Origin: Planctomycetota bacterium
GTDB lineage: Bacteria; Planctomycetota; Planctomycetia; Pirellulales; PALSA-1355
Length of the DNA stretch: 64,000 nt
Reading direction: 5' to 3'
Assembly (NCBI GenBank): GCA_003389325.1
Contig: QQVE01000030.1
Location: 186,001 to 250,000 of the forward strand
Shown here: piece after piece, positions 1-8,081 of the stretch
How the letters are laid out: every line of letters starts with the position of its first letter
Numbering within the stretch: position 1 is the stretch's first letter
Notes under the pieces: generated by a model
The model's input: the letters and a program-made list of their open reading frames with translations, nothing else
The model's database searches: none
Told to the model about the DNA's origin: nothing
Position numbers and translations under genes: made by a program

Positions 1-966
1 CCAGCATACCCCGACATCGGCTCCCGCGGCTACGGCAACCATGGCCGCCGCCAGGTTGTCTTCGGAGAGTGCCCGCAGGCCGACGTAGGAAGTGGTCAGT
101 CGCGGATTGACCTCGATGACCACGTCGCCGCTGCCGGCCGGATCGCTGCCTAACACGAGGTCCACGCCGATGTAGCCCATGGCTGCGGGAAGCGCGCGGA
201 TGGCTGCCACGGCCAACCGAGCAGCGCGGGCGGCGAGCGGCGCCTCAATGGGAAGCGATCCCCCCAGGTAAGAAAAGTCGTGTTCGCCTAGGAGGTGCTG
301 CCAGCACGGTTGCAGCGGCACCACGCCCTGCGGGCCGCAGAGGCAGGCCACGCTACAAGCCTGGCCGGGGTAGAATCGTTCGAGCCTCGCCGGTGCGTCA
401 CCGCAGGCGCGACGGTAGGGCCGCCTGTCGATCCGCTCGATACCCAGTGAGCCTGCGCCGTCGCGTGGCTTGAGCACCGCGGGGTAACTGAAGTCTTCAG
501 GCAACAGTTCGCCCGGCGCCAGAGCGATGCCCTCGCAGACCGGTATTTCATGGCGAGCGAGATACTCGGCCGCGGCCTGCTTGTCGCTGGCTAGTGCGAT
601 CAGTTGCGGTCCGGGACCAAGCAACCGGCCGCCGGCCGAGACCACCTGACGAGCTCGCCCGAGCAGATGCCCGTCGAACTCGGGCGCTATGAGGACGGTC
701 CAATCAACACGGCCGGCGAGCGAGATCAGCGAGTCGATCTCAGCTTGATTGCCAGAGACCGAATGCACGGTGACGCCAGGCAATTCCACGGGAGGCTGCC
801 GCGCGTCACACAGCAAATCAACCGAAGCGCCGTCGAGCGCGGTGAAATCGGCGGCCAACGCTTCGAGCATCGCCCGGCCTTCGACCCGCAAGGATTCCGG
901 CGGCGCATCACCGTCGACAGAGTACCAGCCGCCGCCGGTGACGAACTCGTGGAGAAGGTATCGCAC
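1..966 (-). CDS. ATP-grasp ligase, MfnD-like (3' end outside window)
   Basis: Reading the minus strand from a GTG at 966 gives 322 open codons that run off the window's left edge, so the C-terminus is missing. The start MRYLLHEFVTGGG is typical of a planctomycete/methanogen ATP-grasp family. The fragment then shows a lid region (LKPRDGAGS) and the metal-binding end of the fold, EVNPRLTTSYVGLR, which resembles tyramine-glutamate ligase (MfnD) of methanofuran synthesis. Planctomycetes use methanofuran and H4MPT C1 carriers, so a role there is possible, but substrate is inferred only. No Shine-Dalgarno precedes the GTG; instead a degenerate heptamer array abuts it. It is the last visible gene of the suf operon. 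Confidence 0.75.
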   Translation of the reverse strand, partial: MRYLLHEFVTGGGWYSVDGDAPPESLRVEGRAMLEALAADFTALDGASVDLLCDARQPPVELPGVTVHSVSGNQAEIDSLISLAGRVDWTVLIAPEFDGHLLGRARQVVSAGGRLLGPGPQLIALASDKQAAAEYLARHEIPVCEGIALAPGELLPEDFSYPAVLKPRDGAGSLGIERIDRRPYRRACGDAPARLERFYPGQACSVACLCGPQGVVPLQPCWQHLLGEHDFSYLGGSLPIEAPLAARAARLAVAAIRALPAAMGYIGVDLVLGSDPAGSGDVVIEVNPRLTTSYVGLRALSEDNLAAAMVAVAAGADVGVCW

Positions 967-970
967 AGGT

Positions 971-1044
971 AGTCGTCAGGGATCAGTAGTCCGCAGACGA
1001 TTCAACCATCTTTACTGACCACCGACCACTAGCCACTGACCACT
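971..1044. repeat. inverted degenerate heptamer arrays (gap 1)
   Basis: The left arm, 971-998, reads as heptamers AGTCGTC, AGGGATC, AGTAGTC. The right arm, 1014-1044, reads ACTGACC, ACCGACC, ACTAGCC, ACTGACC in perfect 7-base register. The arms are roughly complementary, so an mRNA from the minus strand could pair just after the SufT-like stop with the stretch just before the ATP-grasp GTG. Confidence 0.7.
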
Positions 1045-1045
1045 C

Positions 1046-1360
1046 TCAAAAGATTCCCAACTGATCGCGGGCGTCCTCGGTCATGCGGTCGGGGGTCCAC
1101 GGCGGAACCATGACGACCTTGACCTCGATTTCACCTGCGCCTTCCAGGGCGCCCAGCACCTTCTGGGCATTGGCCACGAGCTGCGGTCCGGCCGGACACG
1201 CGGGGCTGGTCATGGTCATTTCGACCTTGATGTTGGTCTTGTCGTCAACTTCTTGCAGATCGATCGTGTAAATCAGACCGAGATCGACCACGTTGACGAA
1301 CAGTTCGGGATCGACGACTTGTTTGAGCGCCTCGCGGGCGGCGTCTTCGGTGATCGCCAT
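1046..1360 (-). CDS. MIP18/DUF59-family Fe-S assembly protein, SufT-like
   Basis: A 104-residue single-domain protein of the MIP18 (DUF59) family, which helps mature iron-sulfur proteins. It shows the family hallmarks VDPELFVNVVDLGLIY near the N-terminus and the central MTSPACPAGP motif with the conserved cysteine. The second of two in-frame ATGs is chosen: GGGAGA lies about 7 bases before it but only a base or two before the first ATG at 1366. It sits 12 bases after the Rieske gene in the suf operon, which supports SufT-like carrier work over the phenylacetate protein PaaD, since no paa genes are nearby. Confidence 0.88.
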   Translation of the reverse strand: MAITEDAAREALKQVVDPELFVNVVDLGLIYTIDLQEVDDKTNIKVEMTMTSPACPAGPQLVANAQKVLGALEGAGEIEVKVVMVPPWTPDRMTEDARDQLGIF

Positions 1361-1372
1361 GATCATTCTCCC

Positions 1373-1687
1373 TTAGTCGGCTAGCTTGACCAGGACTGTG
1401 TCCCCGTCGATTTTCACCTCGTGCGCGGCGGTGGCGCGGGTGGCGGGCATGGTCAGGGCCCGGCCATCGCGGACATCAAACTTGGCTCCATGCCGCGGGC
1501 AGGCAATCGTCAGTCCGTCCAGTTCACCCTCGCCCAGCGGGCCCCCGTCGTGCGTGCAAACATCGTCGATGGCGTAGAAATGCCCGCCTGCATGGACGAC
1601 GACGACCAAGCGCTCATCGATCTCGACGATCTGCTTGCCAGGATCGGGGATCTCGGAGACTTTGGCAACGGGAACGAAGGCAGACAT
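1373..1687 (-). CDS. Rieske [2Fe-2S] ferredoxin-like protein
   Basis: A 104-residue stand-alone Rieske domain. The ligand boxes are C-T-H (Cys44, His46) and C-P-R-H (Cys63, His66), the standard two-Cys two-His set. There is no signal peptide or membrane anchor, so it is a cytoplasmic ferredoxin rather than a bc1 subunit. The position between sufD and the SufT-like gene suggests it is either an electron donor to, or a substrate of, the SUF machinery; small Rieske proteins of this kind are common next to suf genes. The ATG at 1687 is preceded almost directly by the heptamer array and has no visible Shine-Dalgarno. Confidence 0.9.
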   Translation of the reverse strand: MSAFVPVAKVSEIPDPGKQIVEIDERLVVVVHAGGHFYAIDDVCTHDGGPLGEGELDGLTIACPRHGAKFDVRDGRALTMPATRATAAHEVKIDGDTVLVKLAD

Positions 1688-1691
1688 GCGT

Positions 1692-1835
1692 AGTGGTCAG
1701 TGGTCAGTGGTCAGTGGCTGGTGGTCAGTTGGTTCAGAAACATTGTCTGCGAAGCTGGTCGTATCGAGGTCATTGAACGGGTTGGCACCCCTGGCCAGCC
1801 GTCACTGACCACTGCCCACTTCGCCACTGACCACT
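1692..1835. repeat. inverted heptamer arrays filling the sufD-Rieske gap (gap 2)
   Basis: The left arm, 1692-1733, begins with three exact AGTGGTC units followed by the variants AGTGGCT, GGTGGTC and AGTTGGT. The right arm, 1804-1835, carries ACTGACC, ACTGCCC, an 8-base variant and ACTGACC again. ACTGACC is a rotation of the complement of AGTGGTC, so the arms are inverted. About 70 bases of non-repetitive sequence lie between them. On the minus-strand mRNA the first arm starts right after the sufD stop and the second ends about four bases before the Rieske ATG. Confidence 0.85.
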
Positions 1836-1836
1836 C

Positions 1837-3144
1837 TTACTCGTATTCCCGAATGCGGCGGCCGATGGCTTCGCCCAGTGCCTCGCGAACGCTTTCGATC
1901 GTGATGCGGTCGAACACCTGCTGGAAGAATCCGGCCACGACCATCCGCACGGCTTCTTTGCGCGTCAGGCCGCGGCAGCGGGCATAGAAGATCTGCTCGT
2001 CGTCGACGCGGCCCGTGGTCGAGCCGTGGGTGCAGCGCACGTCGTCGGCCTCGATTTCCAGGCCGGGGATCGAATCACTGCGGCTTTCGTCGGAAAGCAT
2101 CAGGTTATCGTTGCGCTGGTAGCCGTCGGTCTTCTGGGCTCCGGCGTCGACGCGGATCATGCCGCGCCACACGGTGCGCGATGCATCCTGCAGTGCCGCT
2201 TTGTAGAGCAGGTCGCTACGGCAGTGCGGGGCTTCGTGATGCTGCAAGGTGTTGTAGGCCAGGTGCTGACGGCCTTCGGTGAACATCACGCCGTTGACCT
2301 GCGCGTTGGCTCCGGGGCCGGACAAGGCCACGTGCTGGTTCACTTTGGCCAGCTTGGCACCTAACGCGGCGATCGTCCATTGCAGCGAGGCGTCGCGGTC
2401 GACGCGCGCCTTCTGATGGGCGAAATGCCACACGCGTCCGGCCCAATTCTGAAAGTTTACGTAGCGCAGGCGGGCTCCCGCACCAACGAGCAACTCGACC
2501 GCTCCGCAATGCAAGCCGGTGGCGTCTTCGGACAGGCTGGCCGTTTCGGCCAACAGGGTCGCCTCCGCACCGTCCTCCAGGATCACCAGGGCATGGCCAA
2601 AGTCGGCGGCGCCGTCGGAAAGCACGCTCAACATGTGCAGCGGCTCGTCGATGGTGACTCCGCGCGGAACGTACAGCAGCATGCTGCCGCTGCTGGCCGC
2701 CGTGTGCAGCGCCGCAAACCGATCGTAGCCGGGATCGAACGCGCGGAAGAGGTGCGGCTTGATCAAGTCGCCGTGCTCGCGCACTAATTCGTCGAGACTG
2801 CCGAACAGCACGCCACGCTCGGCCCACTTGGGTTCCAGCTTGGCTTGGTGCGGCTGGCTGTCAAGCGCGGCGGCCTGGCCGCCCAACGCCACGCCGGCGG
2901 TCAGCAATCCATCGGGTACTCCGACGCCGGTTGCTGGTTCGCTGGGAAAGCCGAACTTGTCGAGTCGCAGCAGGCGGATGTCGGTCCGCATCCACTCTTC
3001 GTCACGCTGACTGGGCATCGGCAGTTCGCCGAACTTCTTCCAGGCGTCGGCGCGAAGATCGCGCAACCAGGCGGGCTCGTCGCGCTCGGCGAGAAAGCGC
3101 TCGAAGGCGTCGTTGGTGAAACCGGTTTGCGTGGTGACGCTCAT
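1837..3144 (-). CDS. sufD: Fe-S cluster assembly protein SufD
   Basis: A 435-residue SufD, the partner of SufB in the SufBC2D scaffold. The C-terminal beta-helix core is clear, including the stretch with DAGAQKTDGYQ followed by the ADDVRCTHGSTTGRVDDEQ region and the closing ARCRGLTRKEAVRM helix typical of SufB/SufD. The N-terminal half is divergent, as usual for SufD. The order sufC-sufB-sufD on the minus strand, with short gaps, indicates one transcript. The ATG at 3144 follows a 75-base gap after sufB. Confidence 0.95.
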   Translation of the reverse strand: MSVTTQTGFTNDAFERFLAERDEPAWLRDLRADAWKKFGELPMPSQRDEEWMRTDIRLLRLDKFGFPSEPATGVGVPDGLLTAGVALGGQAAALDSQPHQAKLEPKWAERGVLFGSLDELVREHGDLIKPHLFRAFDPGYDRFAALHTAASSGSMLLYVPRGVTIDEPLHMLSVLSDGAADFGHALVILEDGAEATLLAETASLSEDATGLHCGAVELLVGAGARLRYVNFQNWAGRVWHFAHQKARVDRDASLQWTIAALGAKLAKVNQHVALSGPGANAQVNGVMFTEGRQHLAYNTLQHHEAPHCRSDLLYKAALQDASRTVWRGMIRVDAGAQKTDGYQRNDNLMLSDESRSDSIPGLEIEADDVRCTHGSTTGRVDDEQIFYARCRGLTRKEAVRMVVAGFFQQVFDRITIESVREALGEAIGRRIREYE

Positions 3145-3219
3145 ACGTGTATCGGACCCTCGGCCCCGCAGAGGGCCAGTCGTTGGCTCGTGGATGCGAA
3201 GTTGCCGGGCGCTTCGCGC

Positions 3220-4626
3220 TTAGCCGACCGAACCTTCCATCTGGAGCTCGATCAGGCGATTCATCTCCACGGCGTATTCCATCGGCAGTTCTTTGATCAG
3301 CGGCTCGATGAACCCGTTGACGATCATCGTGCTGGCTTCGGCCTCGGAGAGCCCGCGGCTGGTCAGGTAGAACAACTGCTCCTCCCCGATCCGCGACACG
3401 CTGGCCTCGTGGCCGATGGTGACGTCCTGCTCGTCGATTTCCAGGTAGGGGTAGGTGTCGCTGCGGCTGTCGGGATCGAGAATCAAGGCATCGCACACGA
3501 CGCTGCTCTTCGATTTGTGCGCGCCGTTCTCGACCTTGACCAGGCCTCGATAGCTCGAGCGCCCGCCGTTCTTGGAAATCGACTTCGAGATGATCCGGCT
3601 CGAGGTGTTGGGGGCTGCGTGCACGACCTTGGCCCCGGCGTCCTGGTGCTGGCCGGCGGAGGAGAAGGCGATCGAGAGAATCTCGCCGCGGGCCCCCGGC
3701 TCCATCATGTAGACGGCCGGGTACTTCATCGTTAAACGGCTGCCGAGGTTGCCATCGATCCACTCCATTAGCGCGTCTTCGTAGGCGACGGCCCGCTTGG
3801 TGACGAGATTGTAGATGTTGTTGGCCCAATTCTGGATCGTCGTATAGCGGCAGCGGGCGTGCTTCTTCACGACGATTTCCACGACGGCCGAGTGCAGGCT
3901 CTCGGTGCTATACATGGGGGCGGTGCAACCTTCGACGTAGTGCACTTCGGCCCCTTCGTCGACGACGATTAGCGTCCGCTCGAACTGGCCCATGTTTTCC
4001 GCATTGATGCGGAAATAGGCCTGCAGCGGAAACTCGACTTTGACGCCCTTGGGCACGTAGATGAACGAGCCGCCGCTCCACACGGCCGAGTTCAGCGCGG
4101 CAAACTTATTGTCCGCCGGTGGAATGATCGTAGCGAAGTACTCGCGCACCAGGTCTGGATGTTCGCGGACCGCCGTGTCGGTGTCAGTGAAAATAACGCC
4201 CTGCCGGCCGAGGTCTTCCTTCAGCGAACCGTAAACGACCTCGCTCTCGAACTGAGCCTTCACGCCGGCCAGGAACTTCTTTTCCGCTTCGGGGATGCCC
4301 AGCCGATCGAAGGTCTTCTTGATCTCCTCGGGCACCTCTTCCCAGGTCTTGCCCTGGCGGTCGGCCGGCTTGAGGTAGTAGTAGATGTCCTGGAAGTTGA
4401 TATCGATCTTGCCGCCCCAGCGAGGCATCGGCTTGGAGTTGAAGATTTCCAGGCTCTTCAGGCGGAAATCGCGCATCCAGGCGGGCTCGCCCTTCATCTC
4501 GGAGATTTGGGCGACGACTGCGGCGTCGAGGCCTTTGCGGGCCTTGAAGATGTACTTGGAATCGGTGCGGAAATCGTACTTGTTGATTTCGCCGATTTGC
4601 GGTTTGGAAGCGACGTCGGTTGCCAT
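3220..4626 (-). CDS. sufB: Fe-S cluster assembly scaffold SufB
   Basis: A 468-residue SufB, the scaffold on which clusters are built. Diagnostic regions include [19 protein letters not shown] near the N-terminus, the HYVEGCTAP core motif, [13 protein letters not shown], and the C-terminal stretch with the [20 protein letters not shown] motif. The first ATG (4626) is preferred; a TTG four codons upstream (4638) would add MTEP. It lies between sufC and sufD. Length and motif spacing are normal, with no frameshift. Confidence 0.97.
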   Translation of the reverse strand: MATDVASKPQIGEINKYDFRTDSKYIFKARKGLDAAVVAQISEMKGEPAWMRDFRLKSLEIFNSKPMPRWGGKIDINFQDIYYYLKPADRQGKTWEEVPEEIKKTFDRLGIPEAEKKFLAGVKAQFESEVVYGSLKEDLGRQGVIFTDTDTAVREHPDLVREYFATIIPPADNKFAALNSAVWSGGSFIYVPKGVKVEFPLQAYFRINAENMGQFERTLIVVDEGAEVHYVEGCTAPMYSTESLHSAVVEIVVKKHARCRYTTIQNWANNIYNLVTKRAVAYEDALMEWIDGNLGSRLTMKYPAVYMMEPGARGEILSIAFSSAGQHQDAGAKVVHAAPNTSSRIISKSISKNGGRSSYRGLVKVENGAHKSKSSVVCDALILDPDSRSDTYPYLEIDEQDVTIGHEASVSRIGEEQLFYLTSRGLSEAEASTMIVNGFIEPLIKELPMEYAVEMNRLIELQMEGSVG

Positions 4627-4683
4627 AGGCTCGGTCAACTTTCGTTCGGAAGTTTCAATTCGCGCCGGCGGGAGGACACACGA

Positions 4684-5520
4684 TCAACGTGCGGCCGCCG
4701 GTTCGTCCTCTTTCATTTCCTCGTCTGCGGCCGCGGCCTCGGGATAGGCGGCGCGGATGCGGTCGTAGCCCTGCTTGTGCAGTTCCATGGCCAGCTCGGG
4801 ACCGCCGGTCTCGACCAGCCGGCCACCCAGCATCACGTGGGTGACGTCGGGCCGGTTGTGCTCGAGCAAGTGTTCGTGGTGGGTGATGACCAGAATGCCC
4901 ATGTCCTTGCCGCCGATGTCGGCGATACTCTGGCTGGCCAGACGTACGGCATCGACGTCCAGACCGCTGTCGGTCTCGTCGAGGATGGCAAACTTGGGCC
5001 GCAGCATGGCCAATTGCAGAATCTCGGCCCGCTTCATTTCGCCGCCGGAGAAGCCCTCGTTGACATAACGCCGGGCAAACTCCTTGTCCATCCGCAACTG
5101 GTCCATCTTCTGATTGAGCTCCTTGCGGAACTCGCGCATGGGAATCAGCTCTTCGCCCTCTTTGCGGTCCGGGCGGCGGACGTTGGTGGCGGCGTGACGC
5201 AGAAAATCGGCCATCTTCACGCCGGGAATGGCCATCGGCCGCTGGAAGGCAAGAAAGACCCCCGCCCGGGCTCGCTCGTTGGGCTCCATCTCCAACACGT
5301 CGTGTTCGCCCTGGTCGTCGGTCAGCGTGATCGAGCCCCGGGTCACCTCGTAGCCGGGATGGCCCATGATGGCGTATCCCAGCGTGCTCTTACCCGAGCC
5401 GTTGGGCCCCATCAAGGCGTGGACTTCGCCACGTTTGATCTCGAGGTTCACGCCGCGAAGGATCTCTTTGCCTTCGCTGGTGGCCACGTGCAAGTCTTTG
5501 ATCTTCAGCGTTTCGTTCAT
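4684..5520 (-). CDS. sufC: SUF system ATPase SufC
   Basis: A 278-residue ABC-type ATPase that drives SufBCD. It has Walker A GPNGSGKS, the SufC-specific Q-loop region AFQRPMAIPGV, the signature FSGGEMKR, Walker B with ILDETDSGLD, and the switch histidine in ITHHEHLL. An acidic C-terminal tail rich in Glu and Ala (about 20 residues) is longer than in most SufC proteins. It begins 27 bases after nuoB and precedes sufB, so the usual sufCBD order is kept. Confidence 0.97.
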   Translation of the reverse strand: MNETLKIKDLHVATSEGKEILRGVNLEIKRGEVHALMGPNGSGKSTLGYAIMGHPGYEVTRGSITLTDDQGEHDVLEMEPNERARAGVFLAFQRPMAIPGVKMADFLRHAATNVRRPDRKEGEELIPMREFRKELNQKMDQLRMDKEFARRYVNEGFSGGEMKRAEILQLAMLRPKFAILDETDSGLDVDAVRLASQSIADIGGKDMGILVITHHEHLLEHNRPDVTHVMLGGRLVETGGPELAMELHKQGYDRIRAAYPEAAAADEEMKEDEPAAAR

Positions 5521-5547
5521 TTGGTCTGCGGTTTTGCTGTGGCGTGA

Positions 5548-6141
5548 TTAGCCGGTGATTTTCTGGTGATCGAACAACGGCTCGTCTTCCGGGGCGGCGA
5601 CGTAGCCGGAGTGGTGCGGAATGGGCAACTCGTCGTCGATCTTCTGCCCGGCGGCTTTGCCAATCCGGTGCCCTTTGATCTTGTCCTGGATCCGCATCAG
5701 GCCTTCGAGCAGAGCCTCGGGCCGGGGCGGGCAGCCGGGAACGTACACGTCGACCGGCACAACCAGATCGACGCCCTTGACGACGTGGTAGCCGTACTTG
5801 AAGTAAGGACCGCCGCCGACGGTGCAGGCGCCCATGGCAATCACGAACTTCGGGTCGGGCATTTGGTTGTAAAGGCGTCTCAGGCGGCTGCCCATCTTGT
5901 AGGTGACCGTGCCGGCCACGATCATCAGGTCGGCCTGGCGGGGACTGGCTCGGAAGGCCCCGGCCCCGAAACGATCGATGTCGTAGCGGCTGGCGCCAGT
6001 GGCCATCATCTCGATCGCACAGCAAGCCAGCCCGAAGGTCATGGGCCAGATGCTGGCTTGCCGGGCCCAGTTAATGCCCTGCTCGACCGTGGTCATGATC
6101 AGGCCTTCTTCAAACCGGCCTTCGATCCAAGGTTGTGTCAT
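5548..6141 (-). CDS. nuoB: NADH-quinone oxidoreductase subunit B (NuoB)
   Basis: A 197-residue NuoB, the complex I subunit that holds the N2 [4Fe-4S] cluster. The four ligand cysteines are present: the tandem pair Cys40-Cys41 (ACCAIEMM), Cys106 ([10 protein letters not shown]) and Cys137 (PGCPPRPE). The 6141 ATG is favoured because the residues before the conserved NWAR segment match the usual NuoB N-terminus, although no good Shine-Dalgarno is seen. A 40-residue C-terminal tail follows the family core. It is odd here: no other nuo gene is in the window, and it lies between the sufR-like regulator and sufC. Confidence 0.93.
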   Translation of the reverse strand: MTQPWIEGRFEEGLIMTTVEQGINWARQASIWPMTFGLACCAIEMMATGASRYDIDRFGAGAFRASPRQADLMIVAGTVTYKMGSRLRRLYNQMPDPKFVIAMGACTVGGGPYFKYGYHVVKGVDLVVPVDVYVPGCPPRPEALLEGLMRIQDKIKGHRIGKAAGQKIDDELPIPHHSGYVAAPEDEPLFDHQKITG

Positions 6142-6190
6142 GGCTTGTGTTTCTTGATTGGCGGAAGGAGACGGAATTACGGCAAACCTA

Positions 6191-6856
6191 CTAACTTACC
6201 GCTGCGCTACGCTGTTTTGAAGGTCCCGCGTCGGGCTGCTCGCGCACCGAAAACCGGCAACAATCGTCGCCGTCGAGACGGCATTCCGACAAGCGTAAGC
6301 CGTCGCCCACCAGCTCTGAAAACATCATTCGCTCCAGGGCACAAATGCCCCGGTCCTGCTCGGCTAACTGCGGGTAGGGACAGGCCAGCGCCGTCAGCAC
6401 GGGAAGCGAATCGGAATCTTCGACCGTAAAAGGCACGTCGCGCTCGGCAAAAATCGACGAAATCGCCTCCATCCGCTCTTCGGTGGTGCGTCCGCGGACC
6501 TGCTCGTCGTACATCGTGGCCATCGTCCTGGCGATCCGCTGCAAGAGCCCGCGGCGAACTTCCACGTCTTCGATCGCCCGAACCTCTTTCCACAAGGCCA
6601 GGGCTAAATCGACGAAATTGGCCCCCGTCTGGCGGCGACCCTTTTCGGTGAGCGTATAGCGGTGGCTGGGCCGTCCCCGGCCGCTGCGCGAAACCTCGCG
6701 GTCGACCAGTCCCTCGGCCATCAAGCGCACGAGCCGCTGCCGGACGGCCGTAGGAGTGACCCCCACGGCCTTGGTGAGGTCGTTGATCCCCAGCGGCCCT
6801 GCCTTTCGCAGCAGGTCGAGGATGCCGATGTCGGAACTTTCGGTCTCGTAATGCAT
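6191..6856 (-). CDS. SufR-like Fe-S sensing transcriptional regulator
   Basis: A 221-residue regulator with an N-terminal winged helix ([12 protein letters not shown] recognition region, then the [15 protein letters not shown] wing) and a C-terminal cysteine-rich domain. Cys159, Cys172 and Cys200 have the spacing recalled for the cluster ligands of cyanobacterial SufR, with Cys192 and Cys199 also present. SufR is a [4Fe-4S]-dependent repressor of suf operons, and this gene is first in one. The ATG at 6856 follows GGGAAGG at good distance; a TTG two codons earlier is less likely. An inverted repeat overlaps its promoter, consistent with autoregulation. Confidence 0.9.
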   Translation of the reverse strand: MHYETESSDIGILDLLRKAGPLGINDLTKAVGVTPTAVRQRLVRLMAEGLVDREVSRSGRGRPSHRYTLTEKGRRQTGANFVDLALALWKEVRAIEDVEVRRGLLQRIARTMATMYDEQVRGRTTEERMEAISSIFAERDVPFTVEDSDSLPVLTALACPYPQLAEQDRGICALERMMFSELVGDGLRLSECRLDGDDCCRFSVREQPDAGPSKQRSAAVS

Positions 6857-6876
6857 ATTCAACCCTTCCCTGCTCT

Positions 6877-6906
6877 TAATCTTAGTGGATTACGCATTTT
6901 TGACAA
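6877..6906 (-). promoter_or_regulatory. suf operon promoter with overlapping operator
   Basis: On the minus strand TTGTCA (6906-6901) is followed after 16 bases by TAAGAT (6884-6879). A perfect inverted repeat TAATC-N6-GATTA at 6877-6892 overlaps the -10 box. The transcription start would fall about 20 bases before the regulator ATG. The position suggests that the SufR-like protein represses its own operon. It differs from the CAAC-N6-GTTG site known for cyanobacterial SufR. Confidence 0.6.
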
Positions 6907-7011
6907 CCCAATATGATAAAAAACGATTCCGAGGGGCGGAGAGTGCGAAAGAGCGGCAAAGAACGACCCGCCGGGTGAAGGTAGCCCGAGTGCTGGCAAT
7001 GCCGGCTGGGG

Positions 7012-8067
7012 CTACTGGCGGGGGAAATACTGCTCGACCACGGCGGCGAATTCCGCGGGCGAACTGACCTGGGCGACTCGCGTTCGGAACTCTCGGGCCC
7101 CGCGCCGCCCCTGGGCATAGCAGCACGCGTACTTGCGCATCAGCACCGTGCCCTTTCTCAGCCCGAATCGGTCGCACACCAGGCGATAGTGCCGCAGCAT
7201 CACCTCGCGCTCCTCTTCGAGCGTGGGGTCAGGCGGGGGCGGCTCGCCGGCCAATGCTGCCTGGGCCTGACGAAACAGCCAAGGACGCGACAGCGCCGCC
7301 CGGGCGATCATCACGCCGTCGACATCGTAGCGGGCAAATGCCTCGAGCACGGCCTCGGCCGATCGCAGATCGCCGTTGCCGATCAGGGGGATCCGCTTCA
7401 AGTACGGTTTGATCTCGCTGATCCGCTCCCAGTCGGCCGAACCGGTGAAGAAATCCTGCGCAGTTCGCCCATGCACGGTGAGGGCTGCCCCACCGGCCTG
7501 TTCGACGACCTGGGCGACGTCGATGGCGTTGATCGAATCGCGCGTGCAGCCCAGGCGAATCTTGGCCGTCACGGGAGTTGGGGCGCAGGCCTGGGACACG
7601 CGTTCGACGATCGCACCCACGCGGTCGGGAAAACGCAGCAGGTACGAGCCGCTGTGGGCACGTTCGGTCACTTGCTTGACGGGGCAGCCGAAGTTGATGT
7701 CCACCACACTGACGCCGAACTCGTGGGCGAGCTTGGCGCCCACTTCTGCCAGAGTCGCCGGATCGTTGTCCCAGATCTGCACGGCCAGCGGCCGCGCCTC
7801 GTCGCGCACGCCCCACAGCCGGTCGGGTAACTCGTTTTCTTCCTTCTCCAGCCAGAGGAAGCCCTTGGCGTGGACCATCTCCGTGGCTTGCAGACCCGCG
7901 CCGCCGAACTCACGCACGATCTGGCGAAAGGCATAGTTGGTGAATCCCGCCATCGGCGCTTGCAGCACCGGCGGGTCGACGACGACCGGGCCGATCCGCA
8001 GCGGTTTCACCGCGCTATGCGGGCGCCGGGCGGAAGCGGTTTCGGTAAAAAGGTCGGCAAGAGACAT
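7012..8067 (-). CDS. tRNA-dihydrouridine synthase (DusB-type)
   Basis: A 351-residue FMN-dependent enzyme that reduces uridine in the tRNA D-loop. It has the N-terminal barrel start VLQAPMAGFTNYAFR, the catalytic-cysteine motif NFGCPVKQV, the TAKIRLG strand, TVHGRTAQ and IGNGD phosphate-binding region, and the C-terminal helical domain with MRKYACCYAQG. It starts 14 bases after the TolC-like gene's stop and may be co-transcribed. This is one of two dus genes in the window; the other (16409-17473) belongs to a different subgroup. Confidence 0.93.
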   Translation of the reverse strand: MSLADLFTETASARRPHSAVKPLRIGPVVVDPPVLQAPMAGFTNYAFRQIVREFGGAGLQATEMVHAKGFLWLEKEENELPDRLWGVRDEARPLAVQIWDNDPATLAEVGAKLAHEFGVSVVDINFGCPVKQVTERAHSGSYLLRFPDRVGAIVERVSQACAPTPVTAKIRLGCTRDSINAIDVAQVVEQAGGAALTVHGRTAQDFFTGSADWERISEIKPYLKRIPLIGNGDLRSAEAVLEAFARYDVDGVMIARAALSRPWLFRQAQAALAGEPPPPDPTLEEEREVMLRHYRLVCDRFGLRKGTVLMRKYACCYAQGRRGAREFRTRVAQVSSPAEFAAVVEQYFPRQ

Positions 8068-8081
8068 CAGAAGTCGCAGGC

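Noticed and set aside
971..1835. Heptamer arrays considered as a CRISPR array
   Set aside because: Units are 7 bases with no spacers, there is no cas gene, and the arrays sit in gaps between operon genes in inverted pairs.
4159..5547. 462-codon plus-strand frame across sufB and sufC
   Set aside because: It spans two genuine minus-strand genes and their gap, with no domain of its own.
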